From the NCBI GenBank assembly GCA_002503985.1, contig DASW01000009.1, positions 1 to 64,000 of the forward strand: a stretch of DNA of 64,000 nt. The letters are read 5' to 3'. Both the position numbers and the translations under genes were made by a program. Below are positions 34,007 to 42,354 of this stretch, piece after piece. This stretch comes from Thermoplasmata archaeon UBA61. Lineage in GTDB: Archaea > Thermoplasmatota > Thermoplasmata > Lutacidiplasmatales > UBA184. The notes under the pieces were generated by a model. The model made no database searches. It saw nothing but the letters and a program-made list of their open reading frames with translations, and was not told the origin of the DNA. How positions within the stretch are numbered: position 1 is the first letter of the stretch; each line of letters opens with the position of its first letter.

Positions 34007-34543
34007 GTGCCGCGCAAGCAGGCTCGAACGAATCGCATTCGCGTCATCGCCGTGCGCCATGGGCCGGCCGAGGTCCGGGACCCGGCTCGCTGGCCCGACG
34101 ACGACCTTCGGCCTCTGACCCGAAAGGGGGAGACGGAGACCCGACGGGCGGCCCGAGGCCTTGCCAACGTCGTTCGGTCCGCCGACCGTCTCGCATCCAG
34201 TTCTGCTGACCGGGCGCTCCAGACGGCCGAGCTGATCCGCCGGGAGCTGGCGAAGGCGCCTTCGCCGGAGACCTGGGAAGAGCTCGCCCCCGGGAACATG
34301 GCGACCCCGATCTTCGACCGGATCCGCCGTTCCGCGCGGCCTCGGGAGACCGTGGTACTGGTAGGCCACGAGCCGACCCTCGCGGAGTTTGTGGGCGAGG
34401 CGCTCACGGGCGAGGGCCTCTCCGTCGTTCATCTCACGAAGGGAGGCGCCGTCTGCCTCGAGTTCTCGAACGCGGTCCGCCCGGGCGCGGGTCGCCTCGT
34501 CTGGCTGCTTACGCGGAAGCAGCTCGCCGCGGAACGCGACTGA
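34007..34543 (+). CDS. SixA-like histidine phosphatase
   Basis: A 178-residue histidine phosphatase. The catalytic RHG is in IRVIAVRHGPAE. The SSADRALQTAELI strand-helix and the second catalytic His in VLVGHEPTLAEF are present. This size and pattern match SixA, which dephosphorylates phosphohistidine; other small phosphoesters are possible. The GTG start is the first one close to the domain. The 3' end overlaps the convergent TMK-like gene by 35 bases. Confidence 0.82.
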   Translation: MPRKQARTNRIRVIAVRHGPAEVRDPARWPDDDLRPLTRKGETETRRAARGLANVVRSADRLASSSADRALQTAELIRRELAKAPSPETWEELAPGNMATPIFDRIRRSARPRETVVLVGHEPTLAEFVGEALTGEGLSVVHLTKGGAVCLEFSNAVRPGAGRLVWLLTRKQLAAERD

Positions 34544-35273
34544 CCGACCGGGGGCGTCCTCGGGACGGGCGACGCGGAGCGACCGACCGAGCCCCATAGA
34601 GCGGGGCGACCAGGCGCTGGAAGTCCGCGTGGACCTGCTCGGGCATGCGGTTCGCGTCGACGTAGTGGAACCCGTAGTCGGTCGCCATCCACGCGAACTC
34701 CTTCGAGAGGAGCTCCTGGTAGAGGAAGAAGCTCTCGAAGAGGTCCCGGGAGAGGCAGAGGTCCATCCCCGACTCCCAGTAGTCGAGGGAACCGTACTTC
34801 CCGATCGAGCGGTGGAGCAGGATCTCGGGACGGGCGTCCAGGAAGACGATGAGGTCCGGACGGACGGCGAACCCGTAGAGGTGGCGAGCGTACTCGCGGG
34901 AGGCGCCCCGGACAATCGCCCGCGCCATCAGCGTGTAGATGTACCGGTCGGCGAGGACCGTGCTGCCCGCCGCGAGGGCGGGGATGATCTTGTTCTCGAG
35001 CTGGTCGGCGAAGTCCGCGGCGTAGAGGAGCGCCATCGTCGTGGGCGCGAGCGTATGCCCCTGCTTCGCCCGGTCGATCTCGTCGCTCACGAGGTCGGAC
35101 CGGCGTAGGCCCGTGTCGACCACGGCATGGCCTTCGACCTCGAGCCACTCCCGCAACAGGTTGACCTCGGTTGTCCGTCCCGAACCGTCTGCCCCCTCCA
35201 CGACGATGAGCTTGCCCACGAGCGTCTCTTCGGGCATCCGGGGGAGCCGGGTCCCGTACGTCCTATCCGTCAT
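34509..35273 (-). CDS. Thymidylate-kinase-like protein with altered Walker A
   Basis: A 254-residue P-loop protein of the dTMP kinase fold. Its Walker A reads GADGSGRTT with R33 (codon CGG) where kinases have Lys. The DRY motif is kept (VLADRYIYT). It shares the YWESGMDLCLSRDL segment with the next gene upstream, so the two are paralogs. The start overlaps that gene's end by 11 nt. Loss of the P-loop Lys predicts weak or no normal kinase activity; it may be a regulatory partner. An in-frame ATG at 35237 is an alternative start. Confidence 0.8.
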   Translation of the reverse strand: MTDRTYGTRLPRMPEETLVGKLIVVEGADGSGRTTEVNLLREWLEVEGHAVVDTGLRRSDLVSDEIDRAKQGHTLAPTTMALLYAADFADQLENKIIPALAAGSTVLADRYIYTLMARAIVRGASREYARHLYGFAVRPDLIVFLDARPEILLHRSIGKYGSLDYWESGMDLCLSRDLFESFFLYQELLSKEFAWMATDYGFHYVDANRMPEQVHADFQRLVAPLYGARSVAPRRPSRGRPRSVSRVPRRAASA

Positions 35274-35961
35274 GGGTCAGTCGCACCCCCGTTGGGAACT
35301 TCGTGAGCATCGGCTTGAGGTCGGCCCTCAGTTGGGCCTGGATCGCTTCGACCGAGCGCGTCGCGTCGATGATTCGGAAATCGTCGAACTTCGAGAGTCG
35401 GTCGTACTCGTGCTTCAGCCGACCCTGGAACCGGGTATAGCTCTCGACAAGGTCGTCCGATAGCCCAAGGTCCATGCCGGCCTCGTAGTAGTTCATCTTG
35501 AGCCGGGAGGCGAGCTTGCGCCTCAGGGTCACCGCGACCGGCACTCGGAAGTAGAAGACGCGGTCCGGCCGAGGGGCGAACGAATAGATCGTTCGGACCC
35601 ATGCCGGGTCGCAGCCGCGGGCCGCGTCCCGGACGAACGCGGTGTAGGCGTAGCGGTCGCAGACCACGAGGTAGCCCGCCCGCAATGGCGGCAGGATCTT
35701 CCGCTCGAAGCGGTCGGCAAAATCCACCGCGTGCAGCAGCGAGAACGTGGTGGGGGTGAGAAGGCCTTTCTTCTTGCCACGTCGAATGGTGCTCGAAACG
35801 AGCTCCGACGAGTTCCATTCCGTGAAGAAGACGCGGTAACCCTTCGACTGGAGCCATTTCCCGAGGAGGGCGGCCTGGGTCGACTTTCCGCTACCGTCCA
35901 GGCCTTCGAAGACGAGGAGTCGGCCGGGAAAGCCGTGGTTCGGGGACGGGGTCTCAGGCAT
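35263..35961 (-). CDS. Thymidylate-kinase-like P-loop kinase
   Basis: A 232-residue protein with canonical Walker A GLDGSGKST (residues 20-28), DRY in VVCDRYAYT, and the YYEAGMDLGLSDDLVESY segment shared with its paralog. It could phosphorylate dTMP. However, its overlap with PPX/GppA (8 nt) and neighbouring CHAD and SixA genes raise the possibility of a polyphosphate- or phosphate-related role; PPK2 enzymes share this fold class. A true dTMP kinase may lie elsewhere in the genome. Confidence 0.8.
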   Translation of the reverse strand: MPETPSPNHGFPGRLLVFEGLDGSGKSTQAALLGKWLQSKGYRVFFTEWNSSELVSSTIRRGKKKGLLTPTTFSLLHAVDFADRFERKILPPLRAGYLVVCDRYAYTAFVRDAARGCDPAWVRTIYSFAPRPDRVFYFRVPVAVTLRRKLASRLKMNYYEAGMDLGLSDDLVESYTRFQGRLKHEYDRLSKFDDFRIIDATRSVEAIQAQLRADLKPMLTKFPTGVRLTHDG

Positions 35962-37513
35962 CGCGATAGCGTACCTCGAGCTCGAACACGCGTTCCATCG
36001 GCTTTCGAACCTTCTCGGCCCAGCGGGGGGGGAGAGGCGTATCTCTCGTAGCAGAAAAGCTCACCGCGAGAACTTTCCCGTCGGAGGCGAGCCCGAACTT
36101 CGGTTGGACGGGGGCGAGCATTTCGGCGACCCCGAGAATCGCGCCGAGACGGACCGCCTTCTCGAGGTCGGAGGGCCCGATGATCGGAAGGAATCCCTTC
36201 TTCCATTCGGAGGGTACCGCGTTCTTCCCCTCGTGCAGGTAGGCGGCCATCGCAGCGAGGAGCACTTCGCGCTGGTCGAGTCCCCAGATCGGGTAGTTCT
36301 GGATCAGGTAGGAGGAGTGGCGAGCGTGGTTCCACAGGTCGATCGCGACCCCGGCGTCGTGCATCCACGCGGCCACGCGGAGCGCCAGCGCCTCGCTCCG
36401 ACCCCCTTCGAACCGGTCCGCCAGGAGCTGAAAGAGGGCGGTGGCGGTCTCGGCGACCTCGAGACCGTGCTTGAGGTCAAAGGCGAACGACTCCGACGCC
36501 GCGACCGTCGAACGCTGAGCGAGGGTCTCGGCGGGGGCGGGCAGCTTCGCTCCTATCGACTCGAGAGCGATCCCTTCCCGGATCCCCGTCCCAGAGACGA
36601 CGATCCCCTCGGCCTTCACGGCCCGCAGGAGCTCTGAGAAGACGGCGATCCCTGCCAGGACAACGTCCGCTCGGTCCCCCCCGATCCCCGTGACCGCCCG
36701 ACGACGGACGGCCGGCATTTCGCTCAGGAGCTCTTCCAACGCGTCGATGTCGTTCTCGTAGAGGAGGTAACCGTGAACGCGTCGGACCGGGTACTCTCGG
36801 AACTCGATCGATGCTCGGGCCAGGGAACGCACGGTGCCGCCGATGCCGAAGATCCGGTACGGTCCCCCGCCGAACGCTTCGAGCACCGAGGCGAGCGTTC
36901 CGCGCACGTGTTCGCGCAGGGAGTCGACCTCCCGCCGCTTCGGGGGGTCGTGGTCGAAGAACCGCTGAGAGAGCCGCAGGACACCGAGCGGAAGGCTGAC
37001 GGAGTTGTGGAGCGAGCCGCCCCGGACCTCGGCGAGCTGGAGCGAGCCGCCCCCCAGGTCGCAGACGAGGTCGTTCGAGAGCTCCCAGGCACTGGCGATC
37101 CCGAGGTAGGCGTAGCGAGCCTCCTCGGTCCCCGAGAGGGTCCGGAGCGATACTCCGGTCGACCGCGCCACGTCCCGGACGAACTCCGGTCCGTTCGGGG
37201 CATCCCGCACGGCACTGGTCGCCACCGCTAGGGTCTTCGGAACCTTGAGCGCCCGGACGGCACGAGCGAAGCGACGTACCGTGGCGACGCCCCGGACCAT
37301 CGCCTCGGGAGAGAGGCTACTATCCGCACCCGTCTCCGAGCCGAGACGAGGCGCGTCCTTGGTCTGGTAGACCGCCCGCACGGACCCAGCGCGGGAGGTG
37401 TCGAATACGACGCACCGGGCCGTGTTCGACCCGATGTCCATCACTCCTATCGTCGACGCGGCCCGGCGGGTCGGGGGGTCCCGCTCGAGGTCCGCAGGCG
37501 GACGACGGGGCAT
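35954..37513 (-). CDS. ppx: PPX/GppA phosphatase with C-terminal HD domain
   Basis: A 519-residue protein. The ASKHA-type core (~20-320) carries MDIGSNT, the SAVRDAPNG phosphate loop, SGTEEARYAYLG, DLGGGSLQL and GIGGTVRSLA. The C-terminal HD-like helical part (~330-500) has AAWMHDAGVAID. It removes phosphate from polyphosphate ends or from pppGpp. An ATG start with TATA-like tattag 23-29 nt upstream. It heads a three-gene operon with the two TMK-like genes and is divergent from CHAD. Confidence 0.92.
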   Translation of the reverse strand: MPRRPPADLERDPPTRRAASTIGVMDIGSNTARCVVFDTSRAGSVRAVYQTKDAPRLGSETGADSSLSPEAMVRGVATVRRFARAVRALKVPKTLAVATSAVRDAPNGPEFVRDVARSTGVSLRTLSGTEEARYAYLGIASAWELSNDLVCDLGGGSLQLAEVRGGSLHNSVSLPLGVLRLSQRFFDHDPPKRREVDSLREHVRGTLASVLEAFGGGPYRIFGIGGTVRSLARASIEFREYPVRRVHGYLLYENDIDALEELLSEMPAVRRRAVTGIGGDRADVVLAGIAVFSELLRAVKAEGIVVSGTGIREGIALESIGAKLPAPAETLAQRSTVAASESFAFDLKHGLEVAETATALFQLLADRFEGGRSEALALRVAAWMHDAGVAIDLWNHARHSSYLIQNYPIWGLDQREVLLAAMAAYLHEGKNAVPSEWKKGFLPIIGPSDLEKAVRLGAILGVAEMLAPVQPKFGLASDGKVLAVSFSATRDTPLPPRWAEKVRKPMERVFELEVRYRDA

Positions 37514-37535
37514 GTTCGCCGTGAGCCTTTCATCT

Positions 37536-37542
37536 CTAATAG
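37536..37542 (-). promoter_or_regulatory. TATA-like element of the ppx operon
   Basis: Minus-strand ctattag, 23-29 nt upstream of ATG 37513, in the 112-bp divergent gap to CHAD. Confidence 0.5.
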
Positions 37543-37625
37543 GACTCGCGTGGAATCCGGCGGACAGGTCGTTCCTTCCGAATGATTTACGTGGAGGGCC
37601 CGGTCTGCCCCACGAGGAGAGCCAG

Positions 37626-38513
37626 ATGGTCCGGGTAAGCGGAGGGCGTACGGTGCGACCCGAGCGCGTCGCCCGCGAGATCGCAGGGATCCTCGAAGAG
37701 GCAACAACGGCGGTCGACCATGTCGTCGCCTCGGCCCATCCCTCCCCCGAGAGCCTCCACCGCCTGCACCGACAGATGCGGCGGCTGCGGACGGGTCTCG
37801 CCCTGTGGGAAGCCCTGCTCCCGAGCGCGGAACGCGAGCTCCTTCACCCGCTCGACGTACGGATCAAGCGGCTTTCGCGCCTCGTCGGTCGGATCCGGGA
37901 CCGCGACATCTCCCTCTCGCTCCTCCAGCGATTCGCCGGGAAGACCACCTCCCGCCGCGACCTCGAGCGACTCGACCGGTACCGTACCCGGGTCCAGGAC
38001 GACGCTCGCACCGGTCGCGAGCTGCTGCGGGCGTTCCTTCGTTCAGAGCGGCAGGCACGGCTGCTGGACGACGTGGCCGAGAGACTTCGGAGCCTCCCCC
38101 GCTCTGGGTCGTTTCGTGACCCGCATCGCGCCGTCGTGCTCGCCCATGTTCGCACTCACGAGAACCTGAGGAGGGCCCACCGGAAGGCGCTCCGCAGCCC
38201 GTCGATGGAACGGCTCCACCGGCTTCGGATCCGCATCCGCCGCGCGCGGCAGTTCACCGACCTCGCGGTCGCGCTCGACCCTCGGCACGAGCGGGGGTTC
38301 TCGAGCTCCTTGGCCCGTCTTCAAAAGGACCTCGGGGACCTCCACGACCTCGACCTGGTCTTGGTCGGCCTGGACGAGGAGGTCCGCAAGACCGCGTGGG
38401 CCGACGCGCTCCGGGAGGAACGACGTCGACGACGGCGGGAGATCCTGAAGACGCTCGAGTCGGCGGCCAAGATCCCGGCGGAGAACGGGCGGCCTCGGCC
38501 CAAGACGGCGTGA
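37626..38513 (+). CDS. CHAD domain protein
   Basis: A 295-residue, very Arg/His-rich helical protein. It has the two CHAD repeats with conserved His and basic residues: LHRLHRQMRRLRTGL near the start and MERLHRLRIRIRRAR in the second half. CHAD domains associate with polyphosphate through these positive helices. No CYTH domain is attached. Divergent from ppx, it supports a polyphosphate role for the block. ATG 37626 was chosen; the frame is open further upstream but without a good start. Confidence 0.88.
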   Translation: MVRVSGGRTVRPERVAREIAGILEEATTAVDHVVASAHPSPESLHRLHRQMRRLRTGLALWEALLPSAERELLHPLDVRIKRLSRLVGRIRDRDISLSLLQRFAGKTTSRRDLERLDRYRTRVQDDARTGRELLRAFLRSERQARLLDDVAERLRSLPRSGSFRDPHRAVVLAHVRTHENLRRAHRKALRSPSMERLHRLRIRIRRARQFTDLAVALDPRHERGFSSSLARLQKDLGDLHDLDLVLVGLDEEVRKTAWADALREERRRRRREILKTLESAAKIPAENGRPRPKTA

Positions 38514-38527
38514 TCTGGCATCGTTCC

Positions 38528-38534
38528 GTTATTA
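38528..38534 (+). promoter_or_regulatory. TATA box (gttatta) of the methyltransferase gene
   Basis: Begins 30 nt before GTG 38558, which sets the start and excludes the long upstream open frame. Confidence 0.55.
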
Positions 38535-38557
38535 CCCTGCCACGGTCTCCCGAACCC

Positions 38558-40072
38558 GTGGCGACCTCGGATGGGAGCGACCTCACCGGGGCCGTGCGCT
38601 ACGTGCTGGGCGAGACCGGCGCGATAGGCGCCACCGTTCGCCAGATCGCCTCGCGCTTGGACGACCGACCGGACCGTGTCGCCGAGGTCCTGGACACGCT
38701 CCGTAGCCGGGGCGACGTCCTGCGGATGGGACGGGGGCTCTTCGTTCTCCGGGACTTCGAACGCCTCTCGGAACGCGACGACTTCGTCGACCCTGCGGCC
38801 TTCGTCGAGCGATTCGAGCGGGAGAATGGCCTGGCGCTGGGACGCTACGCGGGACCGATCACGTTCCGGTCGAACGAGGCGATCCCGGTCCACCGCTGGT
38901 GGCCCTACGTTCAGGGATATTCCGCGGAGTTCGTTGCCGGGGTCCTCGCGGCCGCCGACCTCCGTCGCGGAGCCACCGTGCTCGACCCGTTCGCCGGCAG
39001 CGGCACGACCCTCGTCGAGGGGCGTCGGGCCGGGATCCGTGCCATCGGCACCGAACTCCTCGCCCCTGCCGTCCTCGCCGCCCGCGTCAAGACGAACTTC
39101 GAACTCGACCCCCGCGCGCTCGTCCGTGGGGCCGACCGCGTCCTGAAGCGGGCGGAGCGGCGGAGCGCGGGGGCGCTCCCGTTCCTCCGAGAGACCCGTC
39201 GTCAGTTCGCCCCCAAGGCCCTCCGGGACCTTACGCGTCTTCGGGACGCGCTGCCGTCGGAAGGGGGACCGCTTTCCGACGCGCTCCGACTCGCGTTCGG
39301 CCGCATCCTGATCCCCTCGAGCCGCCTCCATCGGTCCCCGTGTCTGGGCTATGGGAAGCGGATACCGTCGGGCGACCCGGTGACCCCGTTCGAGCGGTTC
39401 GGCGCGGCGGCGCACGAGATGGCGGCCGACCTCGAAGGCCTCTCCGCGGAACGCTCGCACTGGGGTCCGCCCGCCGAAGTCACGCTTCGCGACGCTCGCA
39501 ACGGAGGTTGGTCGCCCCGCTCGGTCGAGCTGGCCATCACGAGCCCGCCGTACGTGAACGGCATGGATTACGTGATGAACTACAAGGTCGACCTCGCCTG
39601 GCTCGGATACGCCCATTCGTATGCCGACCTCGCGGCGCTACGGGGAGCCCAAGTGGCGTGCGATAACCTTCCTCGACGGGAGACCGCGCCGTACCTCGAC
39701 ACGAGCCGGGTCGCCGAGCCTTGGCTCGCCGAGATCCTGCCCCGGATCCGCGAGAACCTGGCGCGGAAGGGAACGTACCGTCGGGACGACATGCACGCGG
39801 TCGTCCACCGATACTTCTCCGACCTGAGCCCCGTGCTCGACGGGGTCTTCCGGGCTCTCGTACCGGGAGGACGGTTCGTCGTGGTGGTCGGGGATTCGCT
39901 CCTCGCGGGGGCCTACGTGCCGGGGGACCTCCTCCTCGCTCGGCTCGGCGCGTCGCTGGGGTTCCGGATCGTCTCGGTCGAAGTGGCCCGACGCCGGCGC
40001 AGCGGCCAGCGACGGAGCTTCGAGCTGAGGGAGTCGATCGTCACCCTCGAGCGGCCCAAGGCCGCGCGCTGA
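38558..40072 (+). CDS. Solitary DNA N4/N6-type methyltransferase with N-terminal wHTH
   Basis: A 504-residue protein. Residues ~10-75 look like a winged helix (TVRQIASRLDDRPDRVAEVL). Motif I DPFAGSGTTLVEG is at ~143 and the catalytic TSPPYVNGMDYV at ~328. The ~185-residue span between them could hold target recognition. The TSPPY form favours N4-cytosine methylation of DNA. No restriction enzyme lies next to it, so it looks like an orphan methylase; an RNA target cannot be excluded. Confidence 0.75.
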   Translation: MATSDGSDLTGAVRYVLGETGAIGATVRQIASRLDDRPDRVAEVLDTLRSRGDVLRMGRGLFVLRDFERLSERDDFVDPAAFVERFERENGLALGRYAGPITFRSNEAIPVHRWWPYVQGYSAEFVAGVLAAADLRRGATVLDPFAGSGTTLVEGRRAGIRAIGTELLAPAVLAARVKTNFELDPRALVRGADRVLKRAERRSAGALPFLRETRRQFAPKALRDLTRLRDALPSEGGPLSDALRLAFGRILIPSSRLHRSPCLGYGKRIPSGDPVTPFERFGAAAHEMAADLEGLSAERSHWGPPAEVTLRDARNGGWSPRSVELAITSPPYVNGMDYVMNYKVDLAWLGYAHSYADLAALRGAQVACDNLPRRETAPYLDTSRVAEPWLAEILPRIRENLARKGTYRRDDMHAVVHRYFSDLSPVLDGVFRALVPGGRFVVVVGDSLLAGAYVPGDLLLARLGASLGFRIVSVEVARRRRSGQRRSFELRESIVTLERPKAAR

Positions 40073-40097
40073 GCAGCGCTAGGTTCTTCCTTCGGGG

Positions 40098-40403
40098 ATG
40101 CGCTACGGTCGTTCGATGTTCTGTCCTGTCTGCGGTCGGGTCATGAGCGGACCCCCCGCCCCGAACGTTCCGTTCCCGATGTTCGTCTGCGGCCACGACG
40201 GGGTGGTCTACGACCGGAAGCGCGACGCCTGGCACGGTCTCCCCGAGGTCCGGGAGAAGCTCTGCTGCCCCATCTGCGGAGGCTCGATGGAGGTCGAGCC
40301 GAAGGAACCCCCGGCCCGGGTGTTCTTCTGCTTCCAATGTGGGACGACGTTCGACAAGGAACAGGGCACCTGGTACGGACTCGCGTACCACCTGGCGCCC
40401 TGA
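40098..40403 (+). CDS. Double zinc-ribbon small protein
   Basis: A 101-residue protein with two zinc-ribbon halves: MFCPVCGRVM ... FVCGHD (residues 7-35) and CCPICGGSM ... FFCFQCG (~55-85). The second half repeats the first, including a Trp-x-Gly-Leu pair (WHGLPE and WYGLAYH), so it arose by internal duplication. Function unknown. An in-frame ATG at 40116 would remove six residues. Confidence 0.65.
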   Translation: MRYGRSMFCPVCGRVMSGPPAPNVPFPMFVCGHDGVVYDRKRDAWHGLPEVREKLCCPICGGSMEVEPKEPPARVFFCFQCGTTFDKEQGTWYGLAYHLAP

Positions 40404-40483
40404 CGGCCGGCGCCGACCTTTCCGCTCGAAGCAAACACTTAACGTATCTCGGCGCGCGTTCGCTTCCCAGCCACGGAGGGGAG

Positions 40484-41233
40484 ATGCCACCCCTAGGGTC
40501 CCAGCCGAAGTTCTTGGAGCCGCTGCTCGGGATCGTGTTCGACCTCGATGGAACGCTCGTCCTCTCGCACCACGATTTCGGGAGGATGCGCTCGGAGGTG
40601 ATCCGACTCGCGGAGCACTACGGCGTCATGCCCGGTCATCTCTCGGTGCAAGAACCGATCCATCGGATCGTCGAAGCCGCTCGCGAGGAGCTTAGGAACG
40701 CGGGCGCGCCGGACGGGGTCCTCTACCGGTTCGAGGCCGACTACCAGCGGAGCATCGATGCGATCGAGCTCGAGGCCTTGCCGAGAACGATTCCTCGACC
40801 GGGCGCCCCGGAGCTTCTGAAGATCCTCTCCCTGAAAGGGTTCCGTATCGGGCTCCTGACCCGGAGCTCGGAGATCTTCGCCCGACAGGCCCTCGTCCGC
40901 ACGCAGCTCGCCCCGTTCTTCGGTTACCTCAGGAGCCGCAGCACCGCGGGACCGACGAAGCCGTCGCCGGAGGCCCTGCTCTTGCTCCTCAAGGAGATGG
41001 GGGTGCCGATCGATCGGGCTCTCTTCGTCGGGGACCACCTGCTCGACGCGGAGTGCGCCCGGGCCGCGGGCGTACGCTTCTACGCGGTGATGCCCGACCC
41101 GACCGAGGCCGAGGCCGCCCATTCGACCATGACCGAGGACCGCTTCCTCGCGGCTGGGGCGTCCGCGATCGCGAAGGACCTGCCGGAGCTCGCCCACCAC
41201 CTCACCATCGCGACGCCCCCACCCCTCCCGTGA
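40484..41233 (+). CDS. HAD-family phosphatase, phosphoglycolate-phosphatase-like
   Basis: A 249-residue HAD hydrolase. Motif I is VFDLDGT with D20 and D22, motif II is LLTRSSE, the Lys is in GPTKPSPEA, and motif III/IV is FVGDHLLDAECARAAG. A helical cap lies between residues ~30 and 100, the C1 type of phosphoglycolate phosphatase and related enzymes. Substrate is not evident. It is convergent with the flavoprotein gene, 6 nt apart. Confidence 0.85.
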   Translation: MPPLGSQPKFLEPLLGIVFDLDGTLVLSHHDFGRMRSEVIRLAEHYGVMPGHLSVQEPIHRIVEAAREELRNAGAPDGVLYRFEADYQRSIDAIELEALPRTIPRPGAPELLKILSLKGFRIGLLTRSSEIFARQALVRTQLAPFFGYLRSRSTAGPTKPSPEALLLLLKEMGVPIDRALFVGDHLLDAECARAAGVRFYAVMPDPTEAEAAHSTMTEDRFLAAGASAIAKDLPELAHHLTIATPPPLP

Positions 41234-41239
41234 GGGAAC

Positions 41240-42235
41240 CTACAGGTACGACGCCCACGCGTGGATGACCGCCCGCTCGGCGGTGGCCCAGGCTTCGGGG
41301 ATCTGGTTCCAGCCGTTCCGCTGGTCGCCGACGCAGTACAGACCCGGGATGGGCTCGCCGGTAGCGTCCGCAATCGCGCGACAGTCCTCGTCCGTGACGA
41401 CGTACCCGTCCGTGTCGAACCGACACCCGAGCGAGCGTGGGATCGCGTCGTGCATATCGTACCAGCCGAGGCCGCTGAACCCCCGCTCGTAGGTCCGGTG
41501 GCTCCCGTCTGCGAACTGGACCCCGAAGAGCTTCTCTCGGATCCCGTCGAACCCGACCACCTCGGCCGTGACGTGGGGGATCCCGTGTTCCTTTAGCGCC
41601 GCCGCGAGGGTGGAGCGGTCGGGTTCGGGGACCCCGTCCAAGAGGGGCCGCCCGTGCGTGAGAAGTTCGACGGACTTCGGTCGGAAGTGGAGGATGTCGA
41701 GCGCGGTGCGAGCGGCGAACGCGTCGTGACCGAGCACCGCTACGGACCTCCCCACGAGGTCGTGTCCGTCGCACAGGAGGCAGAAATCGACGATCGCCTG
41801 GTTCGCCCAGGGGAAGATCGGGTCGATCTTCCCTCCGACGATCGGTATCCGGTCGACGACGCCCATCGCGAGGATGACGACCCGCCCCCGCGCAACCTGG
41901 GTCTGCTTGAGCCACTCGAACGTGACGGCGAACCCTTCGGGGGTCTTCTCGACGGACCTCACGGTGGCGGGGGTGAAGTATCCCACCCGGTCGTCGAGCT
42001 TTCGGACGGCGGCGATCTGCTGGTCCAGGAGACGGTGCCCTGACACCCCCTCGGGGAAACCGGGGATGTTGGCCATGCGGGGAGCGTAGTACGAACGGGA
42101 GTACTTCGGCCCGCGGTCGAGCAGGGCCACCGAGTGCTGGAGGAGCGCCGCCTTGACCGCCGCCTGGAGGCCGGCGTGCCCGCCCCCGACCACGATAACG
42201 TCGTAGCGGTCCTGAAGCCGAGGGAACCCGGGCAT
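41240..42235 (-). CDS. Thioredoxin-reductase-like FAD oxidoreductase
   Basis: A 331-residue flavoprotein. The FAD motif is DVIVVGGGHAGLQAA near the start. The redox CxxC is C152-x2-C155 in FCLLCDGHD, and GLYCVGDQRNGWNQ is the C-terminal FAD motif. The NADPH-binding loop (VLGHDAFAAR) departs from the usual GGGDSA form, so the electron donor may differ from NADPH. It may reduce thioredoxin- or glutaredoxin-like partners. ATG 42235 is placed by an AT-rich element ~27 nt upstream. Confidence 0.82.
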   Translation of the reverse strand: MPGFPRLQDRYDVIVVGGGHAGLQAAVKAALLQHSVALLDRGPKYSRSYYAPRMANIPGFPEGVSGHRLLDQQIAAVRKLDDRVGYFTPATVRSVEKTPEGFAVTFEWLKQTQVARGRVVILAMGVVDRIPIVGGKIDPIFPWANQAIVDFCLLCDGHDLVGRSVAVLGHDAFAARTALDILHFRPKSVELLTHGRPLLDGVPEPDRSTLAAALKEHGIPHVTAEVVGFDGIREKLFGVQFADGSHRTYERGFSGLGWYDMHDAIPRSLGCRFDTDGYVVTDEDCRAIADATGEPIPGLYCVGDQRNGWNQIPEAWATAERAVIHAWASYL

Positions 42236-42317
42236 TCTATCCGGTCGAGCAGCCGGCGGGGGGATTTGATGCCTCGCCGGGCGGCCCGGAGTGGTTTCCG
42301 TTCCGGGGCGACGGTAA

Positions 42318-42327
42318 GCGTTAAGGC
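42318..42327 (+). promoter_or_regulatory. TATA-like gcgttaaggc of carAB
   Basis: Lies 28-37 nt before the TTG at 42355. A GTG at 42367 is the alternative start. Confidence 0.45.
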
Positions 42328-42354
42328 CGAATCCCTTCCTCGGGGCCGCTCGGG

